The notes beneath the pieces were generated by a model that ran no database searches, was not told where the DNA came from, and was given only the letters and a program-made list of their open reading frames with translations. Shown here one piece after another: positions 7,968 to 22,500 of a stretch of 64,000 nt of DNA. Each line of letters begins with the position of its first letter. Within the stretch, counting starts at the first letter, position 1. Source of the stretch: Albula goreensis (lineage: Eukaryota > Chordata > Actinopteri > Albuliformes > Albulidae); assembly GCA_022829145.1 (NCBI GenBank), contig CM040747.1, forward strand, positions 1 to 64,000. Reading direction: 5' to 3'. The position numbers and the translations under genes were made by a program.

Positions 7968-10660
7968 TGTACAGCACAGGAGCGAATGAACGTGTTTCAT
8001 GCGCACCTTAGAAACTCGCAAGTGCCACATCGCGTTTAGAACAACATTTCGTTTCATCAGTGAAACAGTTTGTCATCGCACAGACTGGGAAGTGTACGAA
8101 GAAGCAGAAACTGAAAATGTTATCTTTTTTCGAAAGCTTAAACACGCATGTACTTTCTTAAGTCTTTCCGAGTTGCGATCCAGCGCATACTGTTAGAGTG
8201 AAGATTCAGTCACTGTGAGAGTTCTTTTCATTGCAGCGAGCTGTACTGCTCTCACAATGAAGGGAAGTATGAACCTTACACTGGCTCTGGCCAAGAAGGA
8301 AATCTGAAGTGTTGCAAGTCCAGGAATGAGAAATCATTAATACCTGACTTTGTTTTTGAGCCAAACACAAAACTAAGTTTTCTTAGTCAAACACGCTTGG
8401 AAACTTGGATCTTGCATCCGAATACACTTTTGCAGTTGTTGGAGTGTACTGACAGTGAAAACGTTTTCCTTCACTCACTTTAAGTTTTTGCCTTTCTTAA
8501 CTCATGTACAGCACAGGAGCGAATGAACGTGTTTCATGCGCACCTTAGAAACTCGCAAGTGCCACATCGCATTTAGAACAACATTTCGTTTCATCAGTGA
8601 AACAGTTTGTCATCGCTCAGACTGGGAAGTGTACGAAGAAGCAGAAACTGAAAATGTTATGTTTTTTCGAATGCTTTAAACACGCATGTACTTTCTTAAG
8701 TCTTTCCGAGTTGCGATCCAGCGCATACTGTTAGAGTGAAGATTCAGTCACTGTGAGAGTTCTTTTCATTGCAGCGAGCTGTACTGCTCTCACAATGAAG
8801 GGAAGTATGAACCTTACACTGGCTCTGGCCAAGAAGGAAATCTGAAGTGTTGCAAGTCCAGGAATGAGAAATCATTAATACCTGACTTTGTTTTTGAGCC
8901 AAACACAAAACTAAGTTTTCTTAGTCAAACAAGCTTGGAAACTTGGATCTTGCATCTGAATACACTTTTGCAGTTGTTGGATTGTACTGACAGTGAAAAC
9001 GTTTTCCTTCACTCACTTTAGGTTTTTTGGCTTTCTTAACTCATGTACAGCACAGGAGCGAATGAACGTGTTTCATGCGCACCTTAGAAACTCGCAAGTG
9101 CCACATCGCGTTTAGAACAACATTTCGTTTCATCAGTGAAACAGTTTGTCATCGCTCAGACTGGGAAGTGTACGAAGAAGCAGAAACTGAAAATGTTACC
9201 TTTTTTGCAGTGCTTTACACACGCATGTACTTTCTTAAGTCTTTCCGAGTTGCGATCCAGCGCATACTGTTAGAGTGAAGATTCAGTCACTGTGAGAGTT
9301 CTTTTCATTGCAGCGAGCTGTACTGCTCTCACTATGAAGGGAATTATGAACCTTACACTGGAACTGGCCAAGAAGGAAATCTGAAGTGTTGCAAGTCCAG
9401 GAATGAGAAATCATTAATACCTGACTTTGTTTTTGAGCCAAACACAAAACTAAGTTTTCTTAGTCAAACACGCTTGGAAACTTGGATCTTGCATCCGTAT
9501 ACACTTTTGCAGTTGTTGGAGTGAACTGACAGTGAAAACATTTTCCTTCACTCACTTTAAGTTTTTTGCCTTTCTTAACTCATGTACAGCACAGGAGCGA
9601 ATGAACGTGTTTCATGCGCACCTTAGAAACTCGCAAGTGCCACATCGCATTTAGAACAACATTTCGTTTCATCAGTGAAACAGTTTGTCATCGCTCAGAC
9701 TGGGAAGTGTACGAAGAAGCAGAAACTGAAAATGTTATGTTTTTTCGAATGCTTTAAACACGCATGTACTTTCTTAAGTCTTTCCGAGTTGCGATCCAGC
9801 GCATACTGTTAGAGTGAAGATTCAGTCACTGTGAGAGTTCTTTTCATTGCAGCGAGCTGTACTGCTCTCACAATGAAGGGAAGTATTAACCTTACACTGG
9901 CATTGGCCAAGAAGGAAATCTGAAGTGTTGCAAGTCCAGGAATGAGAAATCATTAATACCTGACTTTGTTTTTGAGCCAAACACAAAACTAAGTTTTCTT
10001 AGTCAAACACGCTTGGAAACTTGGATCTTGCATCCCTATACACTTTTGCAGTTGTTGGAGTGTACTGACAGTGAAAACATTTTCCTTCACTCACTTTAAG
10101 TTTTTTGCTTTTCTTAACTCATGTACAGCAAAGGTGCGAATGAACGTGTTTCATGCGCACCTTAGAAACTCGCAAGTGCCACATCGCGTTTAGAACAACA
10201 TTTCGTTTCATCGGTGAAACAGTTTGTCATCGCTCAGACTGGGAAGTGTACGAAGAAGGAGAAACTGAAAATGTTATCTTTTTTCGAATGCTTTCCACAC
10301 GCATGTACTTTCTTAAGTCTTTGCGAGGTGCGATCCAGCGCATACTGTTAGAGTGAAGATTCAGTCACTGTAAGAGTTCTTTTCATTGCAGCGAGCTGTA
10401 CTGCTCTCACAATGAAGGGAAGTATTAACCTTACACTGGCATTGGCCAAGAAGGAAATCTGAAGTGTTGCAAGTCCAGGAATGAGAAATCATTAATACCT
10501 GACTTTGTTTTTGAGCCAAACACAAAACTAAGTTTTCTTAGTCAAACAAGCTTGGAAATTTGGATCTTGCATCTGAATACACTTTTGCAGTTGTTGGAGT
10601 GTACTGACAGTGAAAACGTTTTCCTTCACTCACTTTAGGTTTTTTGCCTTTCTTATCTCA
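7968..10660 (+). repeat. Zone 2a: five-monomer relative of the 12-mer block core
   Basis: Anchors are 8081, 8618, 9157, 9696 and 10235. The order of rare variants matches that at 18,722-21,6xx and 34,846-37,7xx. First comes a copy with GAAAGCTTAAAC. Then one with ATGTTTTTTCG and GGATTGTACTG; then CACTATGAAGGGAATTATG with GTGAACTGAC and AACATTTT; then AAGTATTAAC with CATCCCTATAC and a CAAAGGTGCG junction. Last is one with GAAGGAG and CTTTCCACAC. One monomer present in the other two blocks (anchors 20,986 and 37,115) is missing here. The last copy (10,235) switches in its 3' half to AAGTATTAAC, GGCATTGG and GGAAATTTGG, so it is a chimera relative to 21,524 and 37,654. Confidence 0.85.
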
Positions 10661-12270
10661 TGTACAGCACAGCAGCGAATGAACGTGTTTCATGCGCACC
10701 TTAGAAACTCGCAAGTGCCATATCGCGTTTAGAACAACATTTCGTTTCATCAGTGAAAAAGTTTGTCATCGCTCAGACTGGGAAGTGTACGAAGAAGCAG
10801 AAACTGAAAATGTTACCTTTTTTGCAGTGCTTTACACACGCATGTACTTTCTTAAGTCTTTCCGAGTTGCGATCCAGCGCATACTGTTAGAGTGAAGATT
10901 CAGTCACCGTGAGAGTTCTTTTCATTGCAGCGAGCTGTACTGCTCTCACAATGAAGGGAAGTATGAACCTTACACTGGCACTGGCCAAGAAGGAAATCTG
11001 AAGTGTTGCAAGTCCAGGAATGAGAAATCATTAATACCTGACTTTGTTTTTGAGCCAAACACAAAACTAAGTTTTCTTAGTCAAACAAGCTTGGGAACTT
11101 GGATCTTGCATCTGAATACACTTTTGCAGTTGTTGGAGTGTACTGACAGTGAAAACGTTTTCCTTCACTCACTTTAAGTTATTTGGCTTTCTTATCTCAT
11201 GTACAGCACAGGAGCGAATGAACGTGTTTCATGCGCACCTTAGAAACTCGCAAGTGCCACATCGCGTTTAGAACATTTCGTTTCATCGGTGAAACAGTTT
11301 GTCATCGCACAGACTGGGAAGTGTACGAAGAAGCAGAAACTGAAAATGTTGACTTTTGTCGAATGCTTTACACACGCATGTATTTTCTTAAGTCTTTGCG
11401 AGGTGCGATCTAGCGCATACTGTTAGAGTGAAGATTCAGTCACTGTGAGAGTTCTTTTCATTGCAGCGAGCTGTACTGCTCTCACAATGAAGGGAAGTAT
11501 GAACCTTACACTGGCTCTGGGCAAGAAGGAAATCTGAAGTGTTGCAAGTCCAGGAATGAGAAATCATTAATACCTGACTTTGTTTTTGAGCCAAACACAA
11601 AACTAAGTTTTCTTAGTCAAACAAGCTTGGAAACTTGGATCTTGCATCTGAATACACTTTTGCAGTTGTTGGAGTGTACTGACAGTGAAAACGTTTTCCT
11701 TCACTCACTTTAAGTTTTTTGGCTTTCTTATCTCATGTACAGCACAGGAGCGAATGAACGTGTTTCATGCGCACCTTAGAAACTCGCAAGTGCCACATCG
11801 CGTTTAGAACATTTCGTTTCATCGGTGAAACAGTTTGTCATCGCACAGACTGGGAAGTGTACGAAGAAGCAGAAACTGAAAATGTTGACTTTTGTCGAAT
11901 GCTTTACACACGCATGTATTTTCTTAAGTCTTTGCGAGGTGCGATCCAGCGCATACTGTTAGAGTGAAGATTCAGTCACTGTGAGAGTTCTTTTCATTGC
12001 AGCGAGCTGTACTGCTCTCACAATGAAGGGAAGTATGAACCTTACACTGGCTCTGGCCAAGAAGGAAATCTGAAGTGTTGCAAGTCCAGGAATGAGAAAT
12101 CATTAATACCTGACTTTGTTTTTGAGCCAAACACAAAACTAAGTTTTCTTAGTCAAACAAGCTTGGAAACTTGGATCTTGCATCTGAATACACTTTTGCA
12201 GTTGTTGGAGTGTACTGACAGTGAAAACGTTTTCCTTCACTCACTTTAAGTTTTTGCCTTTCTTAACTCA
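10661..12270 (+). repeat. Zone 2b: three monomers matching C-D-E of the 7-mer
   Basis: Anchors are 10774, 11310 and 11846. The first has GTGAAAAAGTTTG, CACCGTG, CTTGGGAAC and TTTAAGTTATTTGGC. The second has the 3-bp deletion GAACATTTC, GATCTAG and CTCTGGGCAAG. The third has GAACATTTC, GATCCAG and GGCCAAG. This is the same order as anchors 25,292-25,827-26,361 and 29,049-29,585-30,122 in the tandem 7-mer, so part of that unit also exists about 14.5 kb upstream, outside the tandem pair. Confidence 0.85.
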
Positions 12271-15200
12271 TGTACAGCACAGGAGCGAATGAACGTGTTT
12301 CATGCGCACCTTAGAAACTCGCAAGTGCCACATCGCGTTTAGAACAACATTTCGTTTCATCAGTGAAACAGTTTGTCATCGCTCAGACTGGGAAGTGTAC
12401 GAAGAAGCAGAAACTGAAAATGTTATCTTTTTTCGAATGCTTTAAACACGCATGTACTTTCTTAAGTCTTTCCGAGTTGCGATACAGCGCATACTGTTAG
12501 AATGAAGATTCAGTCACTGTGAGAGTTCTTTTCATTGCAGCGAGCTGTACTGCTCTCACAATGAATGGAAGTATGAACCTTACACTGGCATTGGCCAAGA
12601 AGGAAATCTGAAGTGTTGCAAGTCCAGGAATGAGAAATCATTAATACCTGACTTTGTTTTTGAGCCAAACACAAAACTAAGTTTTCTTAGTCAAACAAGC
12701 TTGGAAACTTGGATCTGGCATCTGAATACACTTTTGCAGTTGTTGGAGTGTACTGACAGTGAAAACGTTTTCCTTCACTCACTTTAGGTTTTTGCCTTTC
12801 TTATCTCATGTACAGCACAGCAGCGAATGAACGTGTTTCAAAGCGCATCTTAGAAACTCGCAAAGTGCCATATCGCATTTAGAACAACATTTCGTTTCAT
12901 CAGTGAAACAGTTTGTCATCGCACAGACTGGGAAGTGTACGAAGAAGCAGAAACTGAAAATGTTACTTTTTTGAATGCTTTACACACGCATGTATTTTCT
13001 TAAGTCTTTGCGAGGTGCGATCCAGCGCATACTGTTAGAGTGAAGATTCAGTCACTGTGAGAGTTCTTTTCATTGCAGCGAGCTGTACTGCTCTCACAAT
13101 GAAGGGAAGTATGAACCTTACACTGGCTCTGGCCAAGAAGGAAATCTGAAGTGTTGCAAGTCCAGGAATGAGAAATCATTAATACCTGACTTTGTTTTTG
13201 AGCCAAACACAAAACTAAGTTTTCTTAGTCAAACAAGCTTGGAAACTTGGATCTTGCATCTGAATACACTTTTGCAGTTGTTGGAGTGTACTGACAGTGA
13301 AAACGTTTTCCTTCACTCACTTTAAGTTTTTGCCTTTCTTAACTCATGTACAGCACAGGAGCGAATGAACGTGTTTCATGCGCACCTTAGAAACTCGCAA
13401 GTGCCACATCGCGTTTAGAACAACATTTCGTTTCATCAGTGAAACAGTTTGTCATCGCTCAGACTGGGAAGTGTACGAAGAAGCAGAAACTGAAAATGTT
13501 GACTTTTGTTGAATGCTTTACACACGCATGTATTTTCTTAAGTCTTTGCGAGGTGCGATCCAGCGCATACTGTTAGAGTGAAGATTCAGTCACTGTGAGA
13601 GTTCTTTTCATTGCAGCGAGCTGTACTGCTCTCACAATGAAGGGAAGTATGAACCTTACACTGGCTCTGGCCAAGAAGGAAATCTGAAGTGTTGCAAGTC
13701 CAGGAATGAGAAATCATTAATACCTGACTTTGTTTTTGAGCCAAACACAAAACTAAGTTTTCTTAGTCAAACAAGCTTGGAAACTTGGATCTTGCATCTG
13801 AATACACTTTTGCAGTTGTTGGAGTGTACTGACAGTGAAAACGTTTTCCTTCACTCACTTTAAGTTTTTGCCTTTCTTATCTCATGTACAGCACAGGAGC
13901 GAATGAACGTGTTTCATGCGCACCTTAGAAACTCGCAAGTGCCACATCGCGTTTAGAACATTTCGTTTCATCGGTGAAACAGTTTGTCATCGCACAGACT
14001 GGGAAGTGTACGAAGAAGCAGAAACTGAAAATGTTATGTTTTTCGAATGCTTTACACACGCATGTATTTTCTTAAGTCTTTGCGAGGTGCGATCCAGCGC
14101 ATACTGTTAGAGTGAAGATTCAGTCACTGTGAGAGTTCTTTTCATTGCAGCGAGCTGTACTGCTCTCACAATGAAGGGAAGTATGAACCTTACACTGGCT
14201 CTGGCCAAGAAGGAAATCTGAAGTGTTGCAAGTCCAGGAATGAGAAATCATTAATACCTGACTTTGTTTTTGAGCCAAACACAAAACTAAGTTTTCTTAG
14301 TCAAACAAGCTTGGAAACTTGGATCTTGCATCTGAATACACTTTTGCAGTTGTTGGAGTGTACTGACAGTGAAAACGTTTTCCTTCACTCACTTTAAGTT
14401 TTTTGCCTTTCTTAACTCATGTACAGCACAGGAGCGAATGAACGTGTTTCATGCGCACCTTAGAAACTCGCAAGTGCCACATCGCGTTTAGAACAACATT
14501 TCGTTTCATCAGTGAAACAGTTTGTCATCGCTCAGACTGGGAAGTGTACGAAGAAGCAGAAACTGAAAATGTTATCTTTTTTTTGAATGCTTTAAACACG
14601 CATGTACTTTCTTAAGTCTTTCCGAGTTGCGATCCAGCGCATACTGTTAGAGTGAAGATTCAGTCACTGTGAGAGTTCTTTTCATTGCAGCGAGCTGTAC
14701 TGCTCTCACAATGAAGGGAAGTATGAACCTTACACTGGCACTGGCCAAGAAGGAAATCTGAAGTGTTGCAAGTCCAGGAATGAGAAATCATTAATACCTG
14801 ACTTTGTTTTTGAGCCAAACACAAAACTAAGTTTTCTTAGTCAAACAAGCTTGGAAACTTGGATCTTGCATCTGAATACACTTTTGCAGTTGTTGGAGTG
14901 TACTGACAGTGAAAACGTTTTCCTTCACTCACTTTAAGTTTTTGGCTTTCTTATCTCATGTACAGCACAGGAGCGAATGAACGTGTTTCATGCGCACCTT
15001 AGAAACTCGCAAGTGCCACATCGCGTTTAGAACAACATTTCGTTTCATCGGTGAAACAGTTTGTCATCGCTCAGACTGGGAAGTGTACGAAGAAGCAGAA
15101 ACTGAAAATGTTACTTTTTGCAATGCTTTACACACGCATGTACTTTCTTAAGTCTTTGCGAGTGCGATCCAGCGCATACTGTTAGAGTGAAGATTCAGTC

Positions 15201-16566
15201 ACTGTGAGAGTTCTTTTCATTGCAGCGAGCTGTACTGCTCTCACAATGAAGGGAAGTATGAACCTTACACTGGCTCTGGCCAAGAAGGAAATCTGAAGTG
15301 TTGCAAGTCCAGGAATGAGAAATCATTAATACCTGACTTTGTTTTTGAGCCAAACACAAAACTAAGTTTTCTTAGTCAAACAAGCTTGGAAACTTGGATC
15401 TTGCATCTGAATACACTTTTGCAGTTGTTGGAGTGTACTGACAGTGAAAACGTTTTCCTTCACTCACTTTAAGTTTTTTGCCTTTCTTATCTCATGTACA
15501 GCACAGGAGCGAATGAACGTGTTTCATGCGCACCTTAGAAACTCGCAAGTGCCACATCGCGTTTAGAACAACATTTCGTTTCATCAGTGAAACAGTTTGT
15601 CATCGCTCAGACTGGGAAGTGTACGAAGAAGCAGAAACTGAAAATGTTATCTTTTTTGAAATGCTTTAAACACGCATGTACTTTCTTAAGTCTTTCGAGT
15701 TGCGATCCAGCGCATACTGTTAGAGTGAAGATTCAGTCACTGTGAGAGTTCTTTTCATTGCAGCGAGCTGTACTGCTCTCACAATGAAGGGAAGTATGAA
15801 CCTTACACTGGCTCTGGCCAAGAAGGAAATCTGAAGTGTTGCAAGTCCAGGAATGAGAAATCATTAATACCTGACTTTGTTTTTGAGCCAAACACAAAAC
15901 TAAGTTTTCTTAGTCAAACAAGCTTGGAAACTTGGATCTTGCATCTGAATACACTTTTGCAGTTGTTGGAGTGTACTGACAGTGAAAACGTTTTCCTTCA
16001 CTCACTTTAAGTTTTTGCCTTTCTTATCTCATGTACAGCACAGGAGCGAATGAACGTGTTTCATGCGCACCTTAGAAACTCGCAAGTGCCACATCGCGTT
16101 TAGAACATTTTCGTTTCATCGGTGAAACAGTTTGTCATCGCACAGACTGGGAAGTGTACGAAGAAGCAGAAACTGAAAATGTTGACTTTTTCGAATGCTT
16201 TACACACGCATGTATTTTCTTAAGTCTTTGCGAGGTGCGATCCAGCGCATACTGTTAGAGTGAAGATTCAGTCACTGTGAGAGTTCTTTTCATTGCAGCG
16301 AGCTGTACTGCTCTCACAATGAAGGGAAGTATGAACCTTACACTGGCTCTGGCCAAGAAGGAAATCTGAAGTGTTGCAAGTCCAGGAATGAGAAATCATT
16401 AATACCTGACTTTGTTTTTGAGCCAAACACAAAACTAAGTTTTCTTAGTCAAACAAGCTTGGAAACTTGGATCTTGCATCTGAATACACTTTTGCAGTTG
16501 TTGGAGTGTACTGACAGTGAAAACGTTTTCCTTCACTCACTTTAAGTTTTTGCCTTTCTTAACTCA
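12271..16566 (+). repeat. Zone 3: eight mixed monomers
   Basis: Anchors are 12384, 12924, 13460, 13995, 14533, 15072, 15608 and 16143. Copies with AGTGAAACAG and ATCTTTTTT...CTTTAAACACG alternate irregularly with copies carrying the GAACATTTC deletion or the GACTTTTGTTG form. The first has GATACAG, TTAGAATGAAG and AATGGAAG. The second has a one-base insertion, CTCGCAAAGTG. The 15,072 copy has a deleted G in GCGAGTGCG. I could not assign these eight to a larger unit by eye. No gene is present. Confidence 0.85.
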
Positions 16567-19500
16567 TGTACAGCACAGGAGCGAATGAACGTGTTTCATG
16601 CGTACCTTAGAAACTCGCAAGTGCCACATCGCGTTTAGAACAACATTTCGTTTCATCAGTGAAACAGTTTGTCATCGCTCAGACTGGGAAGTGTACGAAG
16701 AAGCAGAAACTGAAAATGTTATCTTTTTTGAATGCTTTAAACACGCATGTACTTTCTTAAGTCTTTCCGAGTTGCGATCCAGCGCATACTGTTAGAATGA
16801 AGATTCAGTCACTGTGAGAGTTCTTTTCATTGCAGCGAGCTGTACTGCTCTCACAATGAATGGAAGTATTAACCTTACACTGGCATTGGCCAAGAAGGAA
16901 ATCTGAAGTGTTGCAAGTCCAGGAATGAGAAATCATTAATACCTGACTTTGTTTTTGAGCCAAACACAAAACTAAGTTTTCTTAGTCAAACAAGCTTGGA
17001 AACTTGGATCTTGCATCTGAATACACTTTTGCAGTTGTTGGAGTGTACTGACAGTGAAAACGTTTTCCTTCACTCACTTTAGGTTTTTTGCCTTTCTTAT
17101 CTCATGTACAGCACAGCAGCGAATGAACGTGTTCCAAAGCGCATCTTAGAAACTCGCAAGTGCCATATCGCGTTTAGAACAACATTTCGTTTCATCGGTG
17201 TAATGTTTGTCATCGCACAGACTGGGAAGTGTACGAAGAAGCAGAAACTGAAAATGTTGACTTTTGTTGAATGCTTTACACACGCATGTATTTTCTTAAG
17301 TCTTTGCGAGGTGCGATCCAGCGCATACTGTTAGAGTGAAGATTCAGTCACTGTGAGAGTTCTTTTCATTGCAGCGAGCTGTACTGCTCTCACAATGAAG
17401 GGAAGTATGAACCTTACACTGGCTCTCCAAGCCAAGAAGGAAATCTGAAGTGTTGCAAGTCCAGGAATGAGAAATCATTAATACCTGACTTTGTTTTTGA
17501 GCCAAACACAAAACTAAGTTTTCTTAGTCAAACAAGCTTGGAAACTTGGATCTTGCATCTGAATACACTTTTGCAGTTGTTGGAGTGTACTGACAGTGAA
17601 AACGTTTTCCTTCACTCACTTTAAGTTTTTTGCCTTTCTTAACTCATGTACAGCACAGGAGCGAATGAACGTGTTTCATGCGCAGCTTAGAAACTCGCAA
17701 GTGCCACATCGCGTTTAGAACAACATTTCGTTTCATCAGTGAAACAGTTTGTCATCGCTCAGACTGGGAAGTGTACGAAGAAGCAGAAACTGAAAATGTT
17801 GACTTTTGTCGAATGCTTTACACACGCATGTATTTTCTTAAGTCTTTGCGAGGTGCGATCCAGCGCATACTGTTAGAGTGAAGATTCAGTCACTGTGAGA
17901 GTTCTTTTCATTGCAGCGAGCTGTACTGCTCTCACAATGAAGGGAAGTATGAACCTTACACTGGCTCTGGCCAAGAAGGAAATCTGAAGTGTTGCAAGTC
18001 CAGGAATGAGAAATCATTAATACCTGACTTTGTTTTTGAGCCAAACACAAAACTAAGTTTTCTTAGTCAAACAAGCTTGGAAACTTGAATCTTGCATCTG
18101 AATACACTTTTGCAGTTGTTGGAGTGTACTGACAGTGAAAACGTTTTCCTTCACTCACTTTAAGTTTTTTGGCTTTCTTATCTCATGTACAGCACAGGAG
18201 CGAATGAACGTGTTTCATGCGCACCTTAGAAACTCGCAAGTGCCACATCGCGTTTAGAACATTTCGTTTCATCGGTGAAACAGTTTGTCATCGCACAGAC
18301 TGGGAAGTGTACGAAGAAGCAGAAACTGAAAATGTTGACTTTTGTCGAATGCTTTACACACGCATGTATTTTCTTAAGTCTTTGCGAGGTGCGATCCAGC
18401 GCATACTGTTAGAGTGAAGATTCAGTCACTGTGAGAGTTCTTTTCATTGCAGCGAGCTGTACTGCTCTCACAATGAAGGGAAGTATGAACCTTACACTGG
18501 CTCTGGCCAAGAAGGAAATCTGAAGTGTTGCAAGTCCAGGAATGAGAAATCATTAATACCTGACTTTGTTTTTGAGCCAAACACAAAACTAAGTTTTCTT
18601 AGTCAAACAAGCTTGGAAACTTGGATCTTGCATCTGAATACACTTTTGCAGTTGTTGGAGTGTACTGACAGTGAAAACGTTTTCCTTCACTCACTTTAAG
18701 TTTTTTGCCTTTCTTAACTCATGTACAGCACAGGAGCGAATGAACGTGTTTCATGCGCACCTTAGAAACTCGCAAGTGCCACATCGCGTTTAGAACAACA
18801 TTTCGTTTCATCAGTGAAACAGTTTGTCATCGCTCAGACTGGGAAGTGTACGAAGAAGCAGAAACTGAAAATGTTATCTTTTTTGAAAGCTTTAAACACG
18901 CATGTACTTTCTTAAGTCTTTCCGAGTTGCGATCCAGCGCATACTGTTAGAATGAAGATTCAGTCACTGTGAGAGTTCTTTTCATTGCAGCGAGCTGTAC
19001 TGCTCTCACAATGAAGGGAATTATGAACCTTACACTGGCACTGGCCAAGAAGGAAATCTGAAGTGTTGCAAGTCCAGGAATGAGAAATCATTAATACCTG
19101 ACTTTGTTTTTGAGCCAAACACAAAACTAAGTTTTCTTAGTCAAACACGCTTGGAAACTTGGATCTTGCATCTGAATACACTTTTGCAGTTGTTGGAGTG
19201 TACTGACAGTGAAAACGTTTTCCTTCACTCACTTTAAGTTTTTGCCTTTCTTAACTCATGTACAGCACAGGAGCGAATGAACGTGTTTCATGCGCACCTT
19301 AGAAACTCGCAAGTGCCACATCGCATTTAGAACAACATTTCGTTTCATCAGTGAAACAGTTTGTCATCGCTCAGACTGGGAAGTGTACGAAGAAGCAGAA
19401 ACTGAAAATGTTATGTTTTTTCGAATGCTTTAAACACGCATGTACTTTCTTAAGTCTTTCCGAGTTGCGATCCAGCGCATACTGTTAGAGTGAAGATTCA

Positions 19501-22500
19501 GTCACTGTGAGAGTTCTTTTCATTGCAGCGAGCTGTACTGCTCTCACAATGAAGGGAAGTATGAACCTTACACTGGCTCTGGCCAAGAAGGAAATCTGAA
19601 GTGTTGCAAGTCCAGGAATGAGAAATCATTAATACCTGACTTTGTTTTTGAGCCAAACACAAAACTAAGTTTTCTTAGTCAAACAAGCTTGGAAACTTGG
19701 ATCTTGCATCTGAATACACTTTTGCAGTTGTTGGATTGTACTGACAGTGAAAACGTTTTCCTTCACTCACTTTAGGTTTTTTGGCTTTCTTAACTCATGT
19801 ACAGCACAGGAGCGAATGAACGTGTTTCATGCGCACCTTAGAAACTCGCAAGTGCCACATCGCGTTTAGAACAACATTTCGTTTCATCAGTGAAACAGTT
19901 TGTCATCGCTCAGACTGGGAAGTGTACGAAGAAGCAGAAACTGAAAATGTTACCTTTTTTGCAGTGCTTTACACACGCATGTACTTTCTTAAGTCTTTCC
20001 GAGTTGCGATCCAGCGCATACTGTTAGAGTGAAGATTCAGTCACTGTGAGAGTTCTTTTCATTGCAGCGAGCTGTACTGCTCTCACAATGAAGGGAATTA
20101 TGAACCTTACACTGGCACTGGCCAAGAAGGAAATCTGAAGTGTTGCAAGTCCAGGAATGAGAAATCATTAATACCTGACTTTGTTTTTGAGCCAAACACA
20201 AAACTAAGTTTTCTTAGTCAAACACGCTTGGAAACTTGGATCTTGCATCCGATACACTTTTGCAGTTGTTGGAGTGAACTGACAGTGAAAACATTTTCCT
20301 TCACTCACTTTAAGTTTTTTGCCTTTCTTAACTCATGTACAGCACAGGAGCGAATGAACGTGTTTCATGCGCACCTTAGAAACTCGCAAGTGCCACATCG
20401 CATTTAGAACAACATTTCGTTTCATCAGTGAAACAGTTTGTCATCGCTCAGACTGGGAAGTGTACGAAGAAGCAGAAACTGAAAATGTTATGTTTTTTCG
20501 AATGCTTTAAACACGCATGTACTTTCTTAAGTCTTTCCGAGTTGCGATCCAGCGCATACTGTTAGAGTGAAGATTCAGTCACTGTGAGAGTTCTTTTCAT
20601 TGCAGCGAGCTGTACTGCTCTCACAATGAAGGGAAGTATTAACCTTACACTGGCATTGGCCAAGAAGGAAATCTGAAGTGTTGCAAGTCCAGGAATGAGA
20701 AATCATTAATACCTGACTTTGTTTTTGAGCCAAACACAAAACTAAGTTTTCTTAGTCAAACACGCTTGGAAACTTGGATCTTGCATCTATACACTTTTGC
20801 AGTTGTTGGAGTGAACTGACAGTGAAAACATTTTCCTTCACTCACTTTAAGTTTTTTGCTTTTCTTAACTCATGTACAGCAAAGGAGCGAATGAACGTGT
20901 TTCATGCGCACCTTAGAAACTCGCAAGTGCCACATCGCATTTAGAACAACATTTCGTTTCATCGGTGAAACAGTTTGTCATCGCTCAGACTGGGAAGTGT
21001 ACGAAGAAGCAGAAACTGAAAATGTTATCTTTTTTCAATGCTTTAAACACGCATGTACTTTCTTAAGTCTTTCCGAGTTGCGATCCAGCGCATACTGTTA
21101 GAGTGAAGATTCAGTCACTGTGAGAGTTCTTTTCATTGCAGCGAGCTGTACTGCTCTCACAATGAAGGGAAGTATTAACCTTACACTGGCATTGGCCAAG
21201 AAGGAAATCTGAAGTGTTGCAAGTCCAGGAATGAGAAATCATTAATACCTGACTTTGTTTTTGAGCCAAACACAAAACTAAGTTTTCTTAGTCAAACACG
21301 CTTGGAAACTTGGATCTTGCATCCCTATACACTTTTGCAGTTGTTGGAGTGTACTGACAGTGAAAACATTTTCCTTCACTCACTTTAAGTTTTTTGCTTT
21401 TCTTAACTCATGTACAGCAAAGGTGCGAATGAACGTGTTTCATGCGCACCTTAGAAACTCGCAAGTGCCACATCGCGTTTAGAACAACATTTCGTTTCAT
21501 CGGTGAAACAGTTTGTCATCGCTCAGACTGGGAAGTGTACGAAGAAGGAGAAACTGAAAATGTTATCTTTTTTGATGCTTTCCACACGCATGTACTTTCT
21601 TAAGTCTTTGCGAGGTGCGATCCAGCGCATACTGTTAGAGTGAAGATTCAGTCACTGTAAGAGTTCTTTTCATTGCAGCGAGCTGTACTGCTCTCACAAT
21701 GAAGGGAAGTATGAACCTTACACTGGCACTGACCAAGAAGGAAATTTGAAGTGTTGTGCAAGTCCAGGAATGAGAAATCATTAATACCTGACTTTGTTTT
21801 TGAGCCAAACACAAAACTAAGTTTTCTTAGTCAAACAAGCTTGGAAACTTGGATCTTGCATCTGAATACACTTTTGCAGTGGTTGGAGTGTACTGACAGT
21901 GAAAACGTTTTCCTTCACTCACTTTAAGTTTTTGCCTTTCTTAACTCATGTACAGCACAGGAGCGAATGAATGTGTTTCAATCGCATCTTAGAAACTCGC
22001 AAGTGCCATATCGCGTTTAGAACAACATTTCGTTTCATCAGTGAAACAGTTTGTCATCGCTCAGACTGGGAAGTGTACGAAGAAGGAGAAACTGAAAATG
22101 TTATCTTTTTTCGAATGCTTTCCACACGCATGTACTTTCTTAAGTCTTTGCGAGGTGCGATCCAGCGCATACTGTTAGAGTGAAGATTCAGTCACTGTAA
22201 GAGTTCTTTTCATTGCAGCGAGCTGTACTGCTCTCACAATGAAGGGAAGTATGAACCTTACACTGGCACTGACCAAGAAGGAAATTTGAAGTGTTGTGCA
22301 AGTCCAGGAATGAGAAATCATTAATACCTGACTTTGTTTTTGAGCCAAACACAAAACTAAGTTTTCTTAGTCAAACAAGCTTGGAAACTTGGATCTTGCA
22401 TCCGAATACACTTTTGCAGTGGTTGGAGTGTACTGACAGTGAAAACGTTTTCCTTCACTCACTTTAAGTTTTTGCCTTTCTTAACTCATGTACAGCACAG

